From Anaerolinea sp. (GTDB lineage Bacteria > Chloroflexota > Anaerolineae > Anaerolineales > Anaerolineaceae), in the NCBI GenBank assembly GCA_020725865.1, contig DYEC01000019.1, forward strand, positions 120,452 to 184,451: 64,000 nucleotides of DNA, read 5' to 3'. Every line of letters begins with the position of its first letter. The first letter of the stretch is position 1. Positions 1-8,284 of this stretch are shown here, piece by piece. The notes under the pieces are model-generated. The model saw only the letters and a program-made list of their open reading frames with translations. It did no database searches and was not told where the DNA came from. A program made the position numbers and the translations under genes.

Positions 1-97
1 CAACGGTTTTAACAACCTCAACCGCCTGTGGCTGGCAGGCAGCCAGTACCATGCTGGCAAGGACCAACAAGGATATTGCAAGATACAATTTACGCAT
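1..97 (-). CDS. Substrate-binding lipoprotein, N-terminal fragment (window edge)
   Basis: Only the first 32 codons are inside the window; the gene continues to the left. The peptide begins with a charged MRK, a hydrophobic stretch and a lipobox ending LAAC, then a Gln/Pro/Val-rich linker, which is the classic start of an ABC-transporter binding lipoprotein. A strong GGAGGAG ribosome site lies just upstream of the ATG. It follows oppD and oppF on the same strand, so it is most likely the peptide-binding (SBP family 5) protein of that importer. The family assignment rests on context because the mature domain is not visible. Confidence 0.7.
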   Translation of the reverse strand, partial: MRKLYLAISLLVLASMVLAACQPQAVEVVKTV

Positions 98-127
98 TTT
101 TTTCTCCTCCGAACTCAAAATTTAGTT

Positions 128-158
128 TGTTGCTCTTACTACAACAAAAAGAGTAACA
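128..158 (-). promoter_or_regulatory. Intercistronic hairpin before binding-protein gene
   Basis: TGTTGCTCTT and AAGAGTAACA form a 10-bp inverted repeat with one non-Watson-Crick position and an 11-nt loop. It lies between oppF and the binding lipoprotein. Neither strand has a proper U tract, so an mRNA processing or stabilising role is likelier than termination. Confidence 0.4.
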
Positions 159-200
159 GCACAACACGCAACTCAAGAAATCAGCCATTTAACGAATTAA

Positions 201-212
201 TCACCTCCTTTC
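201..212 (-). promoter_or_regulatory. Free-standing Shine-Dalgarno (STAB-SD-like) leader element
   Basis: On the minus strand this reads GAAAGGAGGTGA, a perfect complement of the 16S rRNA 3' end. The next real start codon (position 97) is about 100 nt away and has its own GGAGGAG site. The same element recurs before four other genes in the window (17604-17615, 52242-52255, 54551-54564, 25744-25756). It resembles the STAB-SD of Bacillus cry3A, where bound ribosomes stabilise the mRNA 5' end. Confidence 0.5.
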
Positions 213-225
213 ATCTGTCAGACCA

Positions 226-1203
226 CTAAACCAGATGGCAGGCAACCCAATGGCCTGGACTTACTTCCCGAAACTCGGGTTTGACTTCAGCACAGATCGC
301 CTTCGCCAGCGGGCAACGCGTACGGAAGCGGCAACCTGAGGGTGGGTTGACCGGCGAAGGCACGTCACCCTGCAAAATAATGCGTTGACGTTTTTCTTCA
401 GCCACAGGATCAGGTATTGGCACCGCCGAGAGCAATGCCTGCGTGTATGGGTGCAACGGGTGATTATACAACTCAAAGCGGTCAGCGAGCTCTACAATCA
501 CCCCAAGATACATCACCGCCACACGATCGCTGATGTGCCGTACCATCGAAAGATCGTGTGCAATAAACAAATATGTCAACCCAAGCTCTTTTTGCAGATC
601 TTCCAACAGATTTACGACTTGCGCTTGAATTGAAACATCCAGCGCCGATATCGGTTCATCACAAACGATCAACGCAGGTTCAAGCGCCAAAGCTCGAGCA
701 ACACCAATACGCTGCCGCTGACCGCCGGAAAACTCGTGGGGATAGCGATTGGAAAATGCCGGGTTTAAACCCACCATCGCCAGCAGTTTCTCCACCCGAT
801 CCTGCATTTCCTTCCCGCGTGCCACTCCATGAATCAAAAGCGGCTCGCCAATAATTTCTCCAACGGTCATCCGAGGGTTCAGACTGGCATACGGATCCTG
901 AAAAATCATCTGCATCCGCCGCCGCATGTGACGCAGTTCTTCACCTTTTAACTGAACCAGATCCTTGCCATCAAAATACACATGACCGGAAGTGGGGCGA
1001 TAGAGCTGAAGAATGGTGCGCCCGGTGGTGGATTTTCCACAGCCAGATTCACCTACAAGCCCTAAAGTCTCACCTTTATAAATCTCAAATGAAACATCGT
1101 CCACCGCATGGACGGCACCAATCTGCTTCTGAATAATGATTCCCCGTGTGATCGGGAAATACTTAACCAAATGCTCCACTCGCAACAAGGCTTCTTGAGG
1201 CAT
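226..1203 (-). CDS. oppF: Oligopeptide/dipeptide ABC transporter ATP-binding protein (OppF-like)
   Basis: A 325-aa cytoplasmic ATPase of the peptide/nickel importer family. It shows Walker [10 protein letters not shown] (residues 51-59), a Q-loop FQDP near 101, the ABC signature SGGQRQR near 159, Walker B LIVCDEP near 178, and a C-terminal oligo/dipeptide-specific extension with the [10 protein letters not shown] motif. Its ATG overlaps the oppD stop in a TAATG junction, so the two are translationally coupled. Family rule: OppD and OppF form a heterodimer that energises the peptide permease. The permease genes are not in the window and may lie further left with the rest of the binding protein. 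Confidence 0.93.
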   Translation of the reverse strand: MPQEALLRVEHLVKYFPITRGIIIQKQIGAVHAVDDVSFEIYKGETLGLVGESGCGKSTTGRTILQLYRPTSGHVYFDGKDLVQLKGEELRHMRRRMQMIFQDPYASLNPRMTVGEIIGEPLLIHGVARGKEMQDRVEKLLAMVGLNPAFSNRYPHEFSGGQRQRIGVARALALEPALIVCDEPISALDVSIQAQVVNLLEDLQKELGLTYLFIAHDLSMVRHISDRVAVMYLGVIVELADRFELYNHPLHPYTQALLSAVPIPDPVAEEKRQRIILQGDVPSPVNPPSGCRFRTRCPLAKAICAEVKPEFREVSPGHWVACHLV

Positions 1204-2189
1204 TAGCGTTCCCTCCCTGTAGCAGGATCCACCCAGCAGGCAACAGTATGACCTGGCCCTACCGGTATCAAAGATGGATTTTCATGCCAGCAATGTTCAA
1301 CCGCATAAGCACATCGCGGGGCAAAGGGACAGTAATTCGGTTTCTCCAGCAAAACAGGGGGCAACCCATCAATGGAATAAAGACGGCGGTGATCGGTTTC
1401 ATCCATGCGCGGCAGACTGTTCAATAAACCAAGGGTATAGGGATGTGTCGGATTAGCATAGAGTTCTTTGACCAGAGCTTCCTCAATTATGTAACCCCCA
1501 TACATAACGCTTACCCGGTCAGCTAACCCGGCAATAATTCCCAAATCATGTGTGATCCAGATGATCGCCATCCCCAGTTCATCACGCAGTCGTTTGACCA
1601 GTTCAACAATCTGTGCCTGAATTGTGACGTCCAGCGCTGTGGTCGGCTCATCCGCAATCAGAATTTGCGGCGAGCAGATCAGCGCCATCGCAATCATCAC
1701 ACGCTGACGCATACCGCCCGAGAATTGATGCGGGTAATCGTTCAAGCGTTCTTTGGCACGCGGAATCCCAACCATTTCCAGCATCTGCACCGCACGGTCA
1801 TATGCCTGCTGGAGGCTGAGCCCATTATGTATCTCCAGCGGCTCAGCCAACTGACGCCCGATAGTCAAAACCGGGTTAAACGAAGTCATCGGATCCTGAA
1901 AGACCATGCTGATTTGTGCGCCGCGGATATGACGAATTTCTTCGTCGCTCATCTTCAGCAGGTCCTTCCCTTGATAAATAGCCTGACCTGCAACCACTTT
2001 TCCGGGTGGAGAAGGGATCAGACGCAGCATTGACATAACAGTAACGCTCTTTCCGCAACCGCTCTCGCCCACAATACCAAGCGTCTCGCCTTCTTTCAGG
2101 TTGAACGAGACCCCATTGACAGCATGGACCAGGCCTTCGCGGGTGCGGAACTGTGTTTCAAGACCAGCAACCGTTAGCAAATCGGTCAT
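1203..2189 (-). CDS. oppD: Oligopeptide/dipeptide ABC transporter ATP-binding protein (OppD-like)
   Basis: A 328-aa ATPase, partner of the downstream oppF-like gene. Walker [10 protein letters not shown] is at residues 41-49. The [11 protein letters not shown]-loop, the SGGMRQR signature, Walker [13 protein letters not shown] and the C-terminal peptide-transporter tail with a CPFAPRC motif are all present. It is the first gene of this operon segment, with an AAGGAA ribosome site before the ATG. The intergenic stretch 2190-2463 separates it from the divergent PIG-L gene and must hold the promoters for both, although I see no convincing boxes there. Confidence 0.93.
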   Translation of the reverse strand: MTDLLTVAGLETQFRTREGLVHAVNGVSFNLKEGETLGIVGESGCGKSVTVMSMLRLIPSPPGKVVAGQAIYQGKDLLKMSDEEIRHIRGAQISMVFQDPMTSFNPVLTIGRQLAEPLEIHNGLSLQQAYDRAVQMLEMVGIPRAKERLNDYPHQFSGGMRQRVMIAMALICSPQILIADEPTTALDVTIQAQIVELVKRLRDELGMAIIWITHDLGIIAGLADRVSVMYGGYIIEEALVKELYANPTHPYTLGLLNSLPRMDETDHRRLYSIDGLPPVLLEKPNYCPFAPRCAYAVEHCWHENPSLIPVGPGHTVACWVDPATGRER

Positions 2190-2463
2190 GCGCGATGTTC
2201 CTTTTTATTCGATAAGATGGGGAAAATCACAAAATGATAACCTCTACACATGTCCTTCGTCTTCTCAAAACTGTGTTCATTTTAATATCAAAATGCAGGA
2301 TTGTCAAATGCGACACACTGAGGCGGCACTTCGTTCGGCATCGCATAGTTTGCCTGTACTCCTTACCCTTTTTGTCTCTCTGACTGGCAAAATTGCACAG
2401 CTGACGCTATACTTATCTCCAATCACTCAGGCAAATCCGCCGTACAAAAACTCTGGAGACACA

Positions 2464-3225
2464 ATGAACGTTATGGTCTTTTTTGCCCATCCGGATGATG
2501 AAACTATGTTATGCGGAGGGACGCTGGCTTTGTTATCTACATTAGGGGTGCAATTGCATTACCTGTGTGCCACGCGCGGAGAGGGCGGGGAATTAGGGGA
2601 GCCACCAATCTGTACAAGAGAAGAGCTTGGACGGGTGCGCTCGGCAGAGCTTGCCTGCGCAGTTGAGCAGTTAGGCGGTAATAATCTGACTTTTTTAGGC
2701 TTCACCGATCCCCAACCAGACGCTGAAGGCTTTTTACACCCCTTCGCTGAGAATCCTGATGAAGTTGTTAGTAAGCTTCAAGCTCATTTTCAACGTATCA
2801 AACCACAGGCATTGCTCACGCACGGTTCAAACGGAGAGTATGGACATCCGGCGCATACTCTCTGTCATCAAGCAGCAACTGAATTGATTCGTCAATTGGG
2901 GAACAAAGCTCCCCTCTTATACACCTTTCAGGCTGCTTTCGATGGACATCCCAGACCACGCCTGTGCAACCGTGACGATCCTGCCGATTTCATTCTGAAC
3001 TTTCCACATGAGATTGTGCAAAGAAAAACTGCTGCGGCCTTATGCCACCGCACCCAGCATGCCCTCTTTGTCCGAAACCGCTCGCAAGAAGTTGGGCGTC
3101 AACTCAGCGTTCCTGAAGTTATCATTGCCACCGAGAGTCTCCACCGCGCTTACCCCTCTGAACGTCCGCCACAAGATGATCTGGCATCACTTTTGCTGAA
3201 AAGCGGCTGTGTCCGGCGTGCATAA
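2464..3225 (+). CDS. PIG-L family LmbE-like deacetylase
   Basis: A 253-aa zinc-dependent N-deacetylase of the LmbE/PIG-L family. The start is placed at the ATG at 2464, giving MNVMVFFAHPDDE directly at the N-terminus, as family members begin; the open frame upstream has no family similarity. The AHPDDE metal motif (residues 8-13) and a later GEYGHPAH motif supply the Asp/His zinc ligands. Members act on GlcNAc conjugates (GlcNAc-PI, mycothiol or bacillithiol precursors, bacteriocin or glycan intermediates). The substrate cannot be told here because no thiol-biosynthesis gene is adjacent. Confidence 0.85.
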   Translation: MNVMVFFAHPDDETMLCGGTLALLSTLGVQLHYLCATRGEGGELGEPPICTREELGRVRSAELACAVEQLGGNNLTFLGFTDPQPDAEGFLHPFAENPDEVVSKLQAHFQRIKPQALLTHGSNGEYGHPAHTLCHQAATELIRQLGNKAPLLYTFQAAFDGHPRPRLCNRDDPADFILNFPHEIVQRKTAAALCHRTQHALFVRNRSQEVGRQLSVPEVIIATESLHRAYPSERPPQDDLASLLLKSGCVRRA

Positions 3226-3241
3226 AAAACGTTGACAAGGT

Positions 3242-3679
3242 TTACATCTCCATCAGAATCGTTACCGGTCCATCGTTTTCAATTGTGACCAGCATATGCG
3301 CGCCAAACTGACCGCTCTGAACGGCAACCCCCTGCGCGTGCAGGCTTTCAGCGAAAATATCCACCAACGGACTGGCAAGATCGGGAGGGGCAGCGTCCGT
3401 GAAAGAGGGACGATTTCCCTTGCGTGTATCCGCGTAGAGTGTGAATTGTGAAACAACAATCGCTTCTCCCCTGACATCAAGCAGCGAAAGGTTCATTTTT
3501 CCCTGTTCGTCCTCAAAGATGCGCAGCATAGCAATCTTGCGCGCCATTGCCTGCGCCGTTTCCGGACGGTCTTGCGGACCAACCCCCAGAAGAATCACCA
3601 AACCTTGACCAATACTTGCGATGACCTTTTCATCTACCGTCACCTGACCATGACGAACACGCTGAACAACAGCCCGCAT
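3242..3679 (-). CDS. dtd: D-aminoacyl-tRNA deacylase
   Basis: A 145-aa protein of full family length. It begins MRAVVQRV and contains the SQFTLYAD active-site motif around residue 80, the KGNRPSF stretch, and a C-terminal NDGPVT motif (the Gly-cisPro region that enforces chirality). It hydrolyses D-amino acids (and glycine mischarged on tRNA-Ala) from tRNA in the cytoplasm. It stands alone, convergent with the PIG-L gene, with stops 16 nt apart. Confidence 0.95.
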   Translation of the reverse strand: MRAVVQRVRHGQVTVDEKVIASIGQGLVILLGVGPQDRPETAQAMARKIAMLRIFEDEQGKMNLSLLDVRGEAIVVSQFTLYADTRKGNRPSFTDAAPPDLASPLVDIFAESLHAQGVAVQSGQFGAHMLVTIENDGPVTILMEM

Positions 3680-3860
3680 TTACTACCCTCCATTCCTGCA
3701 ATTATCATAACGGAAATTATACCTTCCCATCCTCAAAAAGTCCCCCTTGTAACATAAGGCTTCACCCAAAACGGCAGTCCATCCGCATAACACTGGTATT
3801 CAACTTAATTTTATGGGATAATAGCCTCACATTTTCCAATTCGCTGAGCAAAGGTAAGAT

Positions 3861-4838
3861 TTGGTTATGAGCATGCGGTATCGAATCATTGCTAACCCGG
3901 TTGCCGATAAAGGCGGCAGCGGGAAAATCCTGCCCGCTGTGGAAAAAGAACTCAAAGCAAAAGGGCTAAACTATGATCTGGTAAAAACCCGCCACCCCTG
4001 GCATGCTGCTGATTTAGCGCAACAGGCAGTTGCTGCCGGTTATGATGTTGTGGTTGCAGCCGGCGGGGATGGTACGGTCAACGAGGTGATCAATGGTTTG
4101 ATCTTGGCAAAAGACGCGGGGCTAGGCAGCGCTGCACTTGGTGTAATTCCTATCGGGCAAGGTAACGACTTCTGCTTCGGTATGCAGCTTCCAACCAACT
4201 GGAAAGCAGCCATTGAGGTACTGGCGCAAGGCCAACGCAGGCTGATCGATGTGGGGTGCATACGCGGGGGATTGTACCCGGCAGGGCGTTTTTTGGGTAA
4301 TGGTGCCGGGATTGGCTTTGACGCCTCAGTGAACATTGTCTCGCGTGGGCTGAAACTGACAGGCTTCCTATCCTATTTTGTTGCCGCGCTGAAAACCCTC
4401 TTTCTGGACTTTCACACCCCCAAAATGGAAATCATCCTGGACGACAAAACGCTTGTTCAGGAAACCCTGATGGTATCAATCATGAACGGGCGGCGTATGG
4501 GCGGAGGCTTCCTAATGACACCGAAAAGCCAACCCGATGATGGTCTTTTTGACATTTGCATTGCCGACAAAATCTCACCACTTCGCGCCCTGACGATTAT
4601 TCCCAGTTTCTTCAATGGCACACAAGCTGTGCACAGAAAAGTCATCCATTTTCACCGCAGCCGGCGGGTCACAGTGCGCGCCTTAACGGACAATCTACCC
4701 TGTCATGCCGATGGCGAAGTTATTTCCACCCGCAGCCCTGAGCTGTCGCTGGAAATTGTCCCGGGAGCACTTGAGTTGGTTGTTTCTCCCGTGCGAACTG
4801 CGAAGTCACTAAAAACGAAAAAAGCAAAACAAAAGTAA
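3861..4838 (+). CDS. Diacylglycerol kinase / YegS-like lipid kinase (first copy)
   Basis: A 325-aa lipid kinase of the DAGK catalytic family, with the nucleotide-binding GGDGTVNEV motif near residue 75 and PIGQGNDF further on. The first codon is TTG with AAGG just upstream; an in-frame ATG at 3867 is an equally good start. The C-terminal tail is Lys-rich (KSLKTKKAKQK). It is followed after about 80 nt by a close paralogue, then an acyltransferase and a methyltransferase, which suggests a phospholipid-remodelling operon. The exact lipid substrate (diacylglycerol, undecaprenol or a glycolipid) is unknown. Confidence 0.88.
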   Translation: MVMSMRYRIIANPVADKGGSGKILPAVEKELKAKGLNYDLVKTRHPWHAADLAQQAVAAGYDVVVAAGGDGTVNEVINGLILAKDAGLGSAALGVIPIGQGNDFCFGMQLPTNWKAAIEVLAQGQRRLIDVGCIRGGLYPAGRFLGNGAGIGFDASVNIVSRGLKLTGFLSYFVAALKTLFLDFHTPKMEIILDDKTLVQETLMVSIMNGRRMGGGFLMTPKSQPDDGLFDICIADKISPLRALTIIPSFFNGTQAVHRKVIHFHRSRRVTVRALTDNLPCHADGEVISTRSPELSLEIVPGALELVVSPVRTAKSLKTKKAKQK

Positions 4839-4920
4839 AGCCGGGCGAGCATCCATTGCGCAACGTCGGCATAAATTTGATGTTTTAATGTATAGCAAAA
4901 CCCTATAAAGGATTCTACTT

Positions 4921-5856
4921 ATGTCTAAATTGCGCATTGTGGTCAATCCGGTAGCCGGAAAAGGTAGGGCGGTCAAACTGTTGCCGCTGATCGAACAGGA
5001 ACTTAAACAATTTCCATTGGAATATGAAGTCCGCCTGACCGAATATCCCTGGCATGCCGCAAAGCTGGCAGAAGAAGCAGTGATACAGGGGTATGACGTG
5101 GTAGCCGCTGGTGGTGATGGCACTGCTAATGAGGTGTTGAACGGTATTATGCTTGCCCGGAACAATGGACTGGGAACGACCCGCATGGGCGTCTTACCCA
5201 TTGGGCGGGGCAATGATTTTGGCTTCAGCATGGGCATTCCTTCCGATCCCAAGGAAGCCTGTCGGGTACTAGCAGAGGGAAAGACGCGCTGGATTGATAT
5301 CGGGCTGGTCAGGGGAGGTTTGTACCCGCAAGGGCGTTACTTCGGCAACGGTGTCGGAATTGGCTTTGATGCGGTGGTGGGTTTTGTCGCCGCAGAATTA
5401 CCCCTCTCCGGTTTTCCAGCTTATCTTGTTGCCACTCTCAAGACCATGTTGCTCTATTATCATGCCCCTTTGTTGGAAATCACGCTAGATGGTCAGGTAT
5501 TTCAGAAATCCTGTTTGATGGTTTCTGTGATGAATGGCTATCGGCTGGGAGGTGGCTTTTACATGACTCCCAAAAGCAAACCGGATGACCAGACATTTGA
5601 CCTGTGCATCGCTGGCAAGGTCAGTCGTATGCGAATTTTACGCATTATTCCTTCATTTTTCAGCGGCTCCCAAGGACGCTGGAAACAGGACATTTCATTC
5701 TATCGGTCGGCAAAGGTCGCCGTGCACTCTCTGGATGGTCCACTTCCCACCCATGCGGATGGTGAAACTATCTGCGTGGATGGTGATACATTGCACATCG
5801 AGATTTTACCCAAGCAAATTGAATTGATTACCAAAGTATCCGAGAATTTGTCATGA
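4921..5856 (+). CDS. Diacylglycerol kinase / YegS-like lipid kinase (second copy)
   Basis: A 311-aa paralogue of the gene just upstream, similar along its whole length: GGDGTANEVLNGI, LPIGRGNDF, GNGVGIGFDA and a late THADGE motif all have counterparts there. The pair looks like an old tandem duplication. Its stop overlaps the start of the plsC-like gene (ATGA), so the genes are probably co-translated. Predicted role: phosphorylating a lipid alcohol at the membrane face, giving a phosphatidic-acid-type product for the neighbouring acyltransferase (inference). Confidence 0.88.
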   Translation: MSKLRIVVNPVAGKGRAVKLLPLIEQELKQFPLEYEVRLTEYPWHAAKLAEEAVIQGYDVVAAGGDGTANEVLNGIMLARNNGLGTTRMGVLPIGRGNDFGFSMGIPSDPKEACRVLAEGKTRWIDIGLVRGGLYPQGRYFGNGVGIGFDAVVGFVAAELPLSGFPAYLVATLKTMLLYYHAPLLEITLDGQVFQKSCLMVSVMNGYRLGGGFYMTPKSKPDDQTFDLCIAGKVSRMRILRIIPSFFSGSQGRWKQDISFYRSAKVAVHSLDGPLPTHADGETICVDGDTLHIEILPKQIELITKVSENLS

Positions 5857-6638
5857 ACACAGGCGGCGAGATCACTGCTCAAAAACTTCCAACCTGCCAA
5901 GCAACAAAAAGTTTGCGGAAAACTGGCAAAAATATCCTGACTTGGTTGGTCAATACTACCCTGCGCATTCTGACCGGCATCCTCTGTCGCATGGATGCTG
6001 ATGAGCTGAAGCGTATTCCCTCGCAAGGACCGCTGATTCTGGTGGGTAACCATATCAACTTTCTTGAAGTGCCGGTGCTGGTAACGCGCGTCTGGCCTCG
6101 TCCGGTAACTGGTTTTTCTAAACTGGAAACCTGGCACAACCCAGCAAAAGCGTTTCTGTTCAATATCTGGGGCGGTATCCCATTACGCCGCGGCGAGCTG
6201 GATATGGCGGCGTTTGAAGCCGCCTGCCAAAAACTCAAAGAAAACTACCTGTTTGCCATTGCGCCAGAAGGCACTCGTAGTGGGCATGGTCGGTTGCAAA
6301 AAGGACATCCCGGCATAGTTCTGCTTGCCGTCCGCAGCGGAGCACCGCTGATGCCGATGGTATTCTACGGTAACGAACACTTCTGGCAGAATATCAAGCG
6401 GCTCAAACGAACTGATTTTCATGTTCGCGTGGGCAACCCCTTCACAATCGATACACACGGACGGGCAATGTCGCGTGAAATACGTGAGCAAATCATCCGT
6501 GAGATCATGTGGCAACTCGCAGCGCTTCTCCCCCCCGAAAACCGCGGCATCTACGCAGACTTGGAAAACGCCACTGAAGAATACCTGCGTTTCGAACCAG
6601 GCGTGGAAAGCAATCTGAAACAGGCAAAGGAAATTTAA
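5853..6638 (+). CDS. 1-acyl-glycerol-3-phosphate acyltransferase-like (PlsC family)
   Basis: A 261-aa acyltransferase. The usual catalytic HX4D block is replaced by GNHINFLEV near residue 66: the His is kept but the acid is Glu. The substrate-binding EGTRSGHG motif near residue 140 is clear. A Lys/Arg-rich N-terminus precedes a short hydrophobic helix. It overlaps the second lipid kinase by 4 nt and is followed by a methyltransferase 3 nt later. Family members acylate lysophosphatidic acid at the membrane. The HX4E variant is worth noting but does not by itself imply inactivity. Confidence 0.82.
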   Translation: MNTGGEITAQKLPTCQATKSLRKTGKNILTWLVNTTLRILTGILCRMDADELKRIPSQGPLILVGNHINFLEVPVLVTRVWPRPVTGFSKLETWHNPAKAFLFNIWGGIPLRRGELDMAAFEAACQKLKENYLFAIAPEGTRSGHGRLQKGHPGIVLLAVRSGAPLMPMVFYGNEHFWQNIKRLKRTDFHVRVGNPFTIDTHGRAMSREIREQIIREIMWQLAALLPPENRGIYADLENATEEYLRFEPGVESNLKQAKEI

Positions 6639-6641
6639 TCA

Positions 6642-7379
6642 GTGGATGATGAAAAACGCTTCACCGGCTCTATCAGTGATGAATATGATCTAATCCGTTT
6701 GGTGATGCCGCACTTTGACGAACTGCAATCGTTGGTTGCTCAGTCAGTGACGGATTACCCTTATAGTGAGCCGAAGCCAATAAAAGTGCTAGACTTGGGC
6801 TGTGGTAGCGGGCGCACCGCTGAAGCCGTCCTCACTGCGCGGCAGGATGTGCAGCTCATTGCATTGGACAACGAAGAAAAGATGCTCCGGCAGGCTGAAA
6901 CCCGCCTGCAACCTTTTATTCAACGAGGTCGCTGTCAGCTCGTGCTGGCAGATGCCCTTCGCTATCTTGAGCAACAACCGGAGAATACATTGGAAATTGT
7001 CGCTTCTGCGCTCACCCTGCACAACATGACGCAATCTTACCGCGCCGATCTGCACGCTCAAATCCTGCGTGTACTCAAAGCAGGCGGGTTATTTGTGAAT
7101 GCAGATAAGTATGCCCCGCAGGACGACAGTGAACGTTTTGAATATCTAGGAGTAGCGCTCAATCGCTTTTTTGATGTCTTTGTACCTCTGGGAAAATTCC
7201 ACCAGCTACGCGAATGGGTTTTGCATAACGTTGCCGACCAAAGCCCTGATCATGTGATGAAAGAACAAGACATTATCACTGCTTTGCATCAGTTGGGATT
7301 TGTCAACATCCAGATCAACCACCGGCGTAATCTCGAAGCCTTACTCGTCGCCCATAAACCAAGAAAGCCACCTTCTTAA
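6642..7379 (+). CDS. Class I SAM-dependent methyltransferase
   Basis: A 245-aa protein starting at GTG 6642, 3 nt after the plsC-like gene. SAM-binding motif I is VLDLGCGSGRTAE (about residue 50), followed by an acidic LDNEEKML loop and a VASALTLHNM motif. These are typical of small-molecule or lipid methyltransferases. Its substrate is not evident; operon position suggests a lipid head group. Its stop overlaps the convergent rsgA stop by 4 nt. Confidence 0.8.
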   Translation: MDDEKRFTGSISDEYDLIRLVMPHFDELQSLVAQSVTDYPYSEPKPIKVLDLGCGSGRTAEAVLTARQDVQLIALDNEEKMLRQAETRLQPFIQRGRCQLVLADALRYLEQQPENTLEIVASALTLHNMTQSYRADLHAQILRVLKAGGLFVNADKYAPQDDSERFEYLGVALNRFFDVFVPLGKFHQLREWVLHNVADQSPDHVMKEQDIITALHQLGFVNIQINHRRNLEALLVAHKPRKPPS

Positions 7380-8284
7380 TCTTCGCCAGTGCGAAGTCTA
7401 AGATAAGACTCATAGCGGCGTAGATCAATCTTGCCTTCCGCTACTGCAGCGCGCACGGCACAACCCGGCTCATCCGGGTTGTGTGAACAATCACTGAACT
7501 GGCACTGCGAGACCAGATGGCGTAGTTCCGGAAAATATCCATCCAACTCTTCCGGCTGAGTGTCCCAAAGCGCTAACGCGCGCAACCCAGGCAGATCAGC
7601 CACATACCCCCCACAGGTCAAGGGAAACATACTCCGCACGACTGTAGTATGCCGGCCTTTGGTGGTGGCACTACTCACGCTGCCAACCGCCAAACCCAGT
7701 TCTGGCTGTATGGCATTCAACAGGCTAGTCTTACCTGCGCCAGAAGGACCAACCAGCCCAGAAATCCTGTCCTTCAATTGCCCACGTAACTCGCAAATGC
7801 CATGTCCGGTCTTTGCCGAAGTATACAGCACAGGATAACCTAACTTTGCATAAAGCGCAAAATATTCCTCTGCCTGCTGGCGGGATACCAGATCAATTTT
7901 GTTTGCGACAATCAGCGGAGGAATACCTTGCTTCTCGCAAATCACCAGGAAACGATCTAACATGCCAAGGCGCGGAGCAGGTTGAGCGCAAGAAAACACC
8001 AGCACAATCTGATCCGCATTCGCCAGCAATACCTGGCGAAATTCGCCGCGCGGCGTCGGTTCTAACCGCACCAACGCACTGCTGCGCGGTTCCAAATCCT
8101 GAATGACACCTGTGCCATCCGAAAGCGGCAAAACCTGCACCCGGTCGCCAACCGTGATTTGATCATTGCGCCCCAGCTTTCGCTTCAATGAGCCTCGTAT
8201 CCGACAAACGCGCACGCCTTCGTCCGTCTGTACGGTGTAGAAGCCCGATTGGGAACGCAGTACCGTGCCGCGCAACAGAGTCAT
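7376..8284 (-). CDS. rsgA: Ribosome small-subunit biogenesis GTPase RsgA
   Basis: A 302-aa circularly permuted GTPase. An N-terminal OB fold (residues 1-70) is followed by the permuted order G4 (ANKID), G1 (GPSGAGKTS) and G3 (DLPG). The C-terminal zinc site is CQFSDCSHNPDEPGC. It acts in late 30S maturation. Its ATG shares one base with the stop of the upstream penicillin-binding-protein gene (TGATG), so translation is coupled. Confidence 0.95.
   Translation of the reverse strand: MTLLRGTVLRSQSGFYTVQTDEGVRVCRIRGSLKRKLGRNDQITVGDRVQVLPLSDGTGVIQDLEPRSSALVRLEPTPRGEFRQVLLANADQIVLVFSCAQPAPRLGMLDRFLVICEKQGIPPLIVANKIDLVSRQQAEEYFALYAKLGYPVLYTSAKTGHGICELRGQLKDRISGLVGPSGAGKTSLLNAIQPELGLAVGSVSSATTKGRHTTVVRSMFPLTCGGYVADLPGLRALALWDTQPEELDGYFPELRHLVSQCQFSDCSHNPDEPGCAVRAAVAEGKIDLRRYESYLRLRTGED

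Noticed and set aside
201..212. 16S rRNA 3' end on the plus strand (TCACCTCCTTTC)
   Set aside because: Only the anti-SD-like 12 bases match; no rRNA sequence lies beside it. The minus-strand reading as a Shine-Dalgarno explains it.
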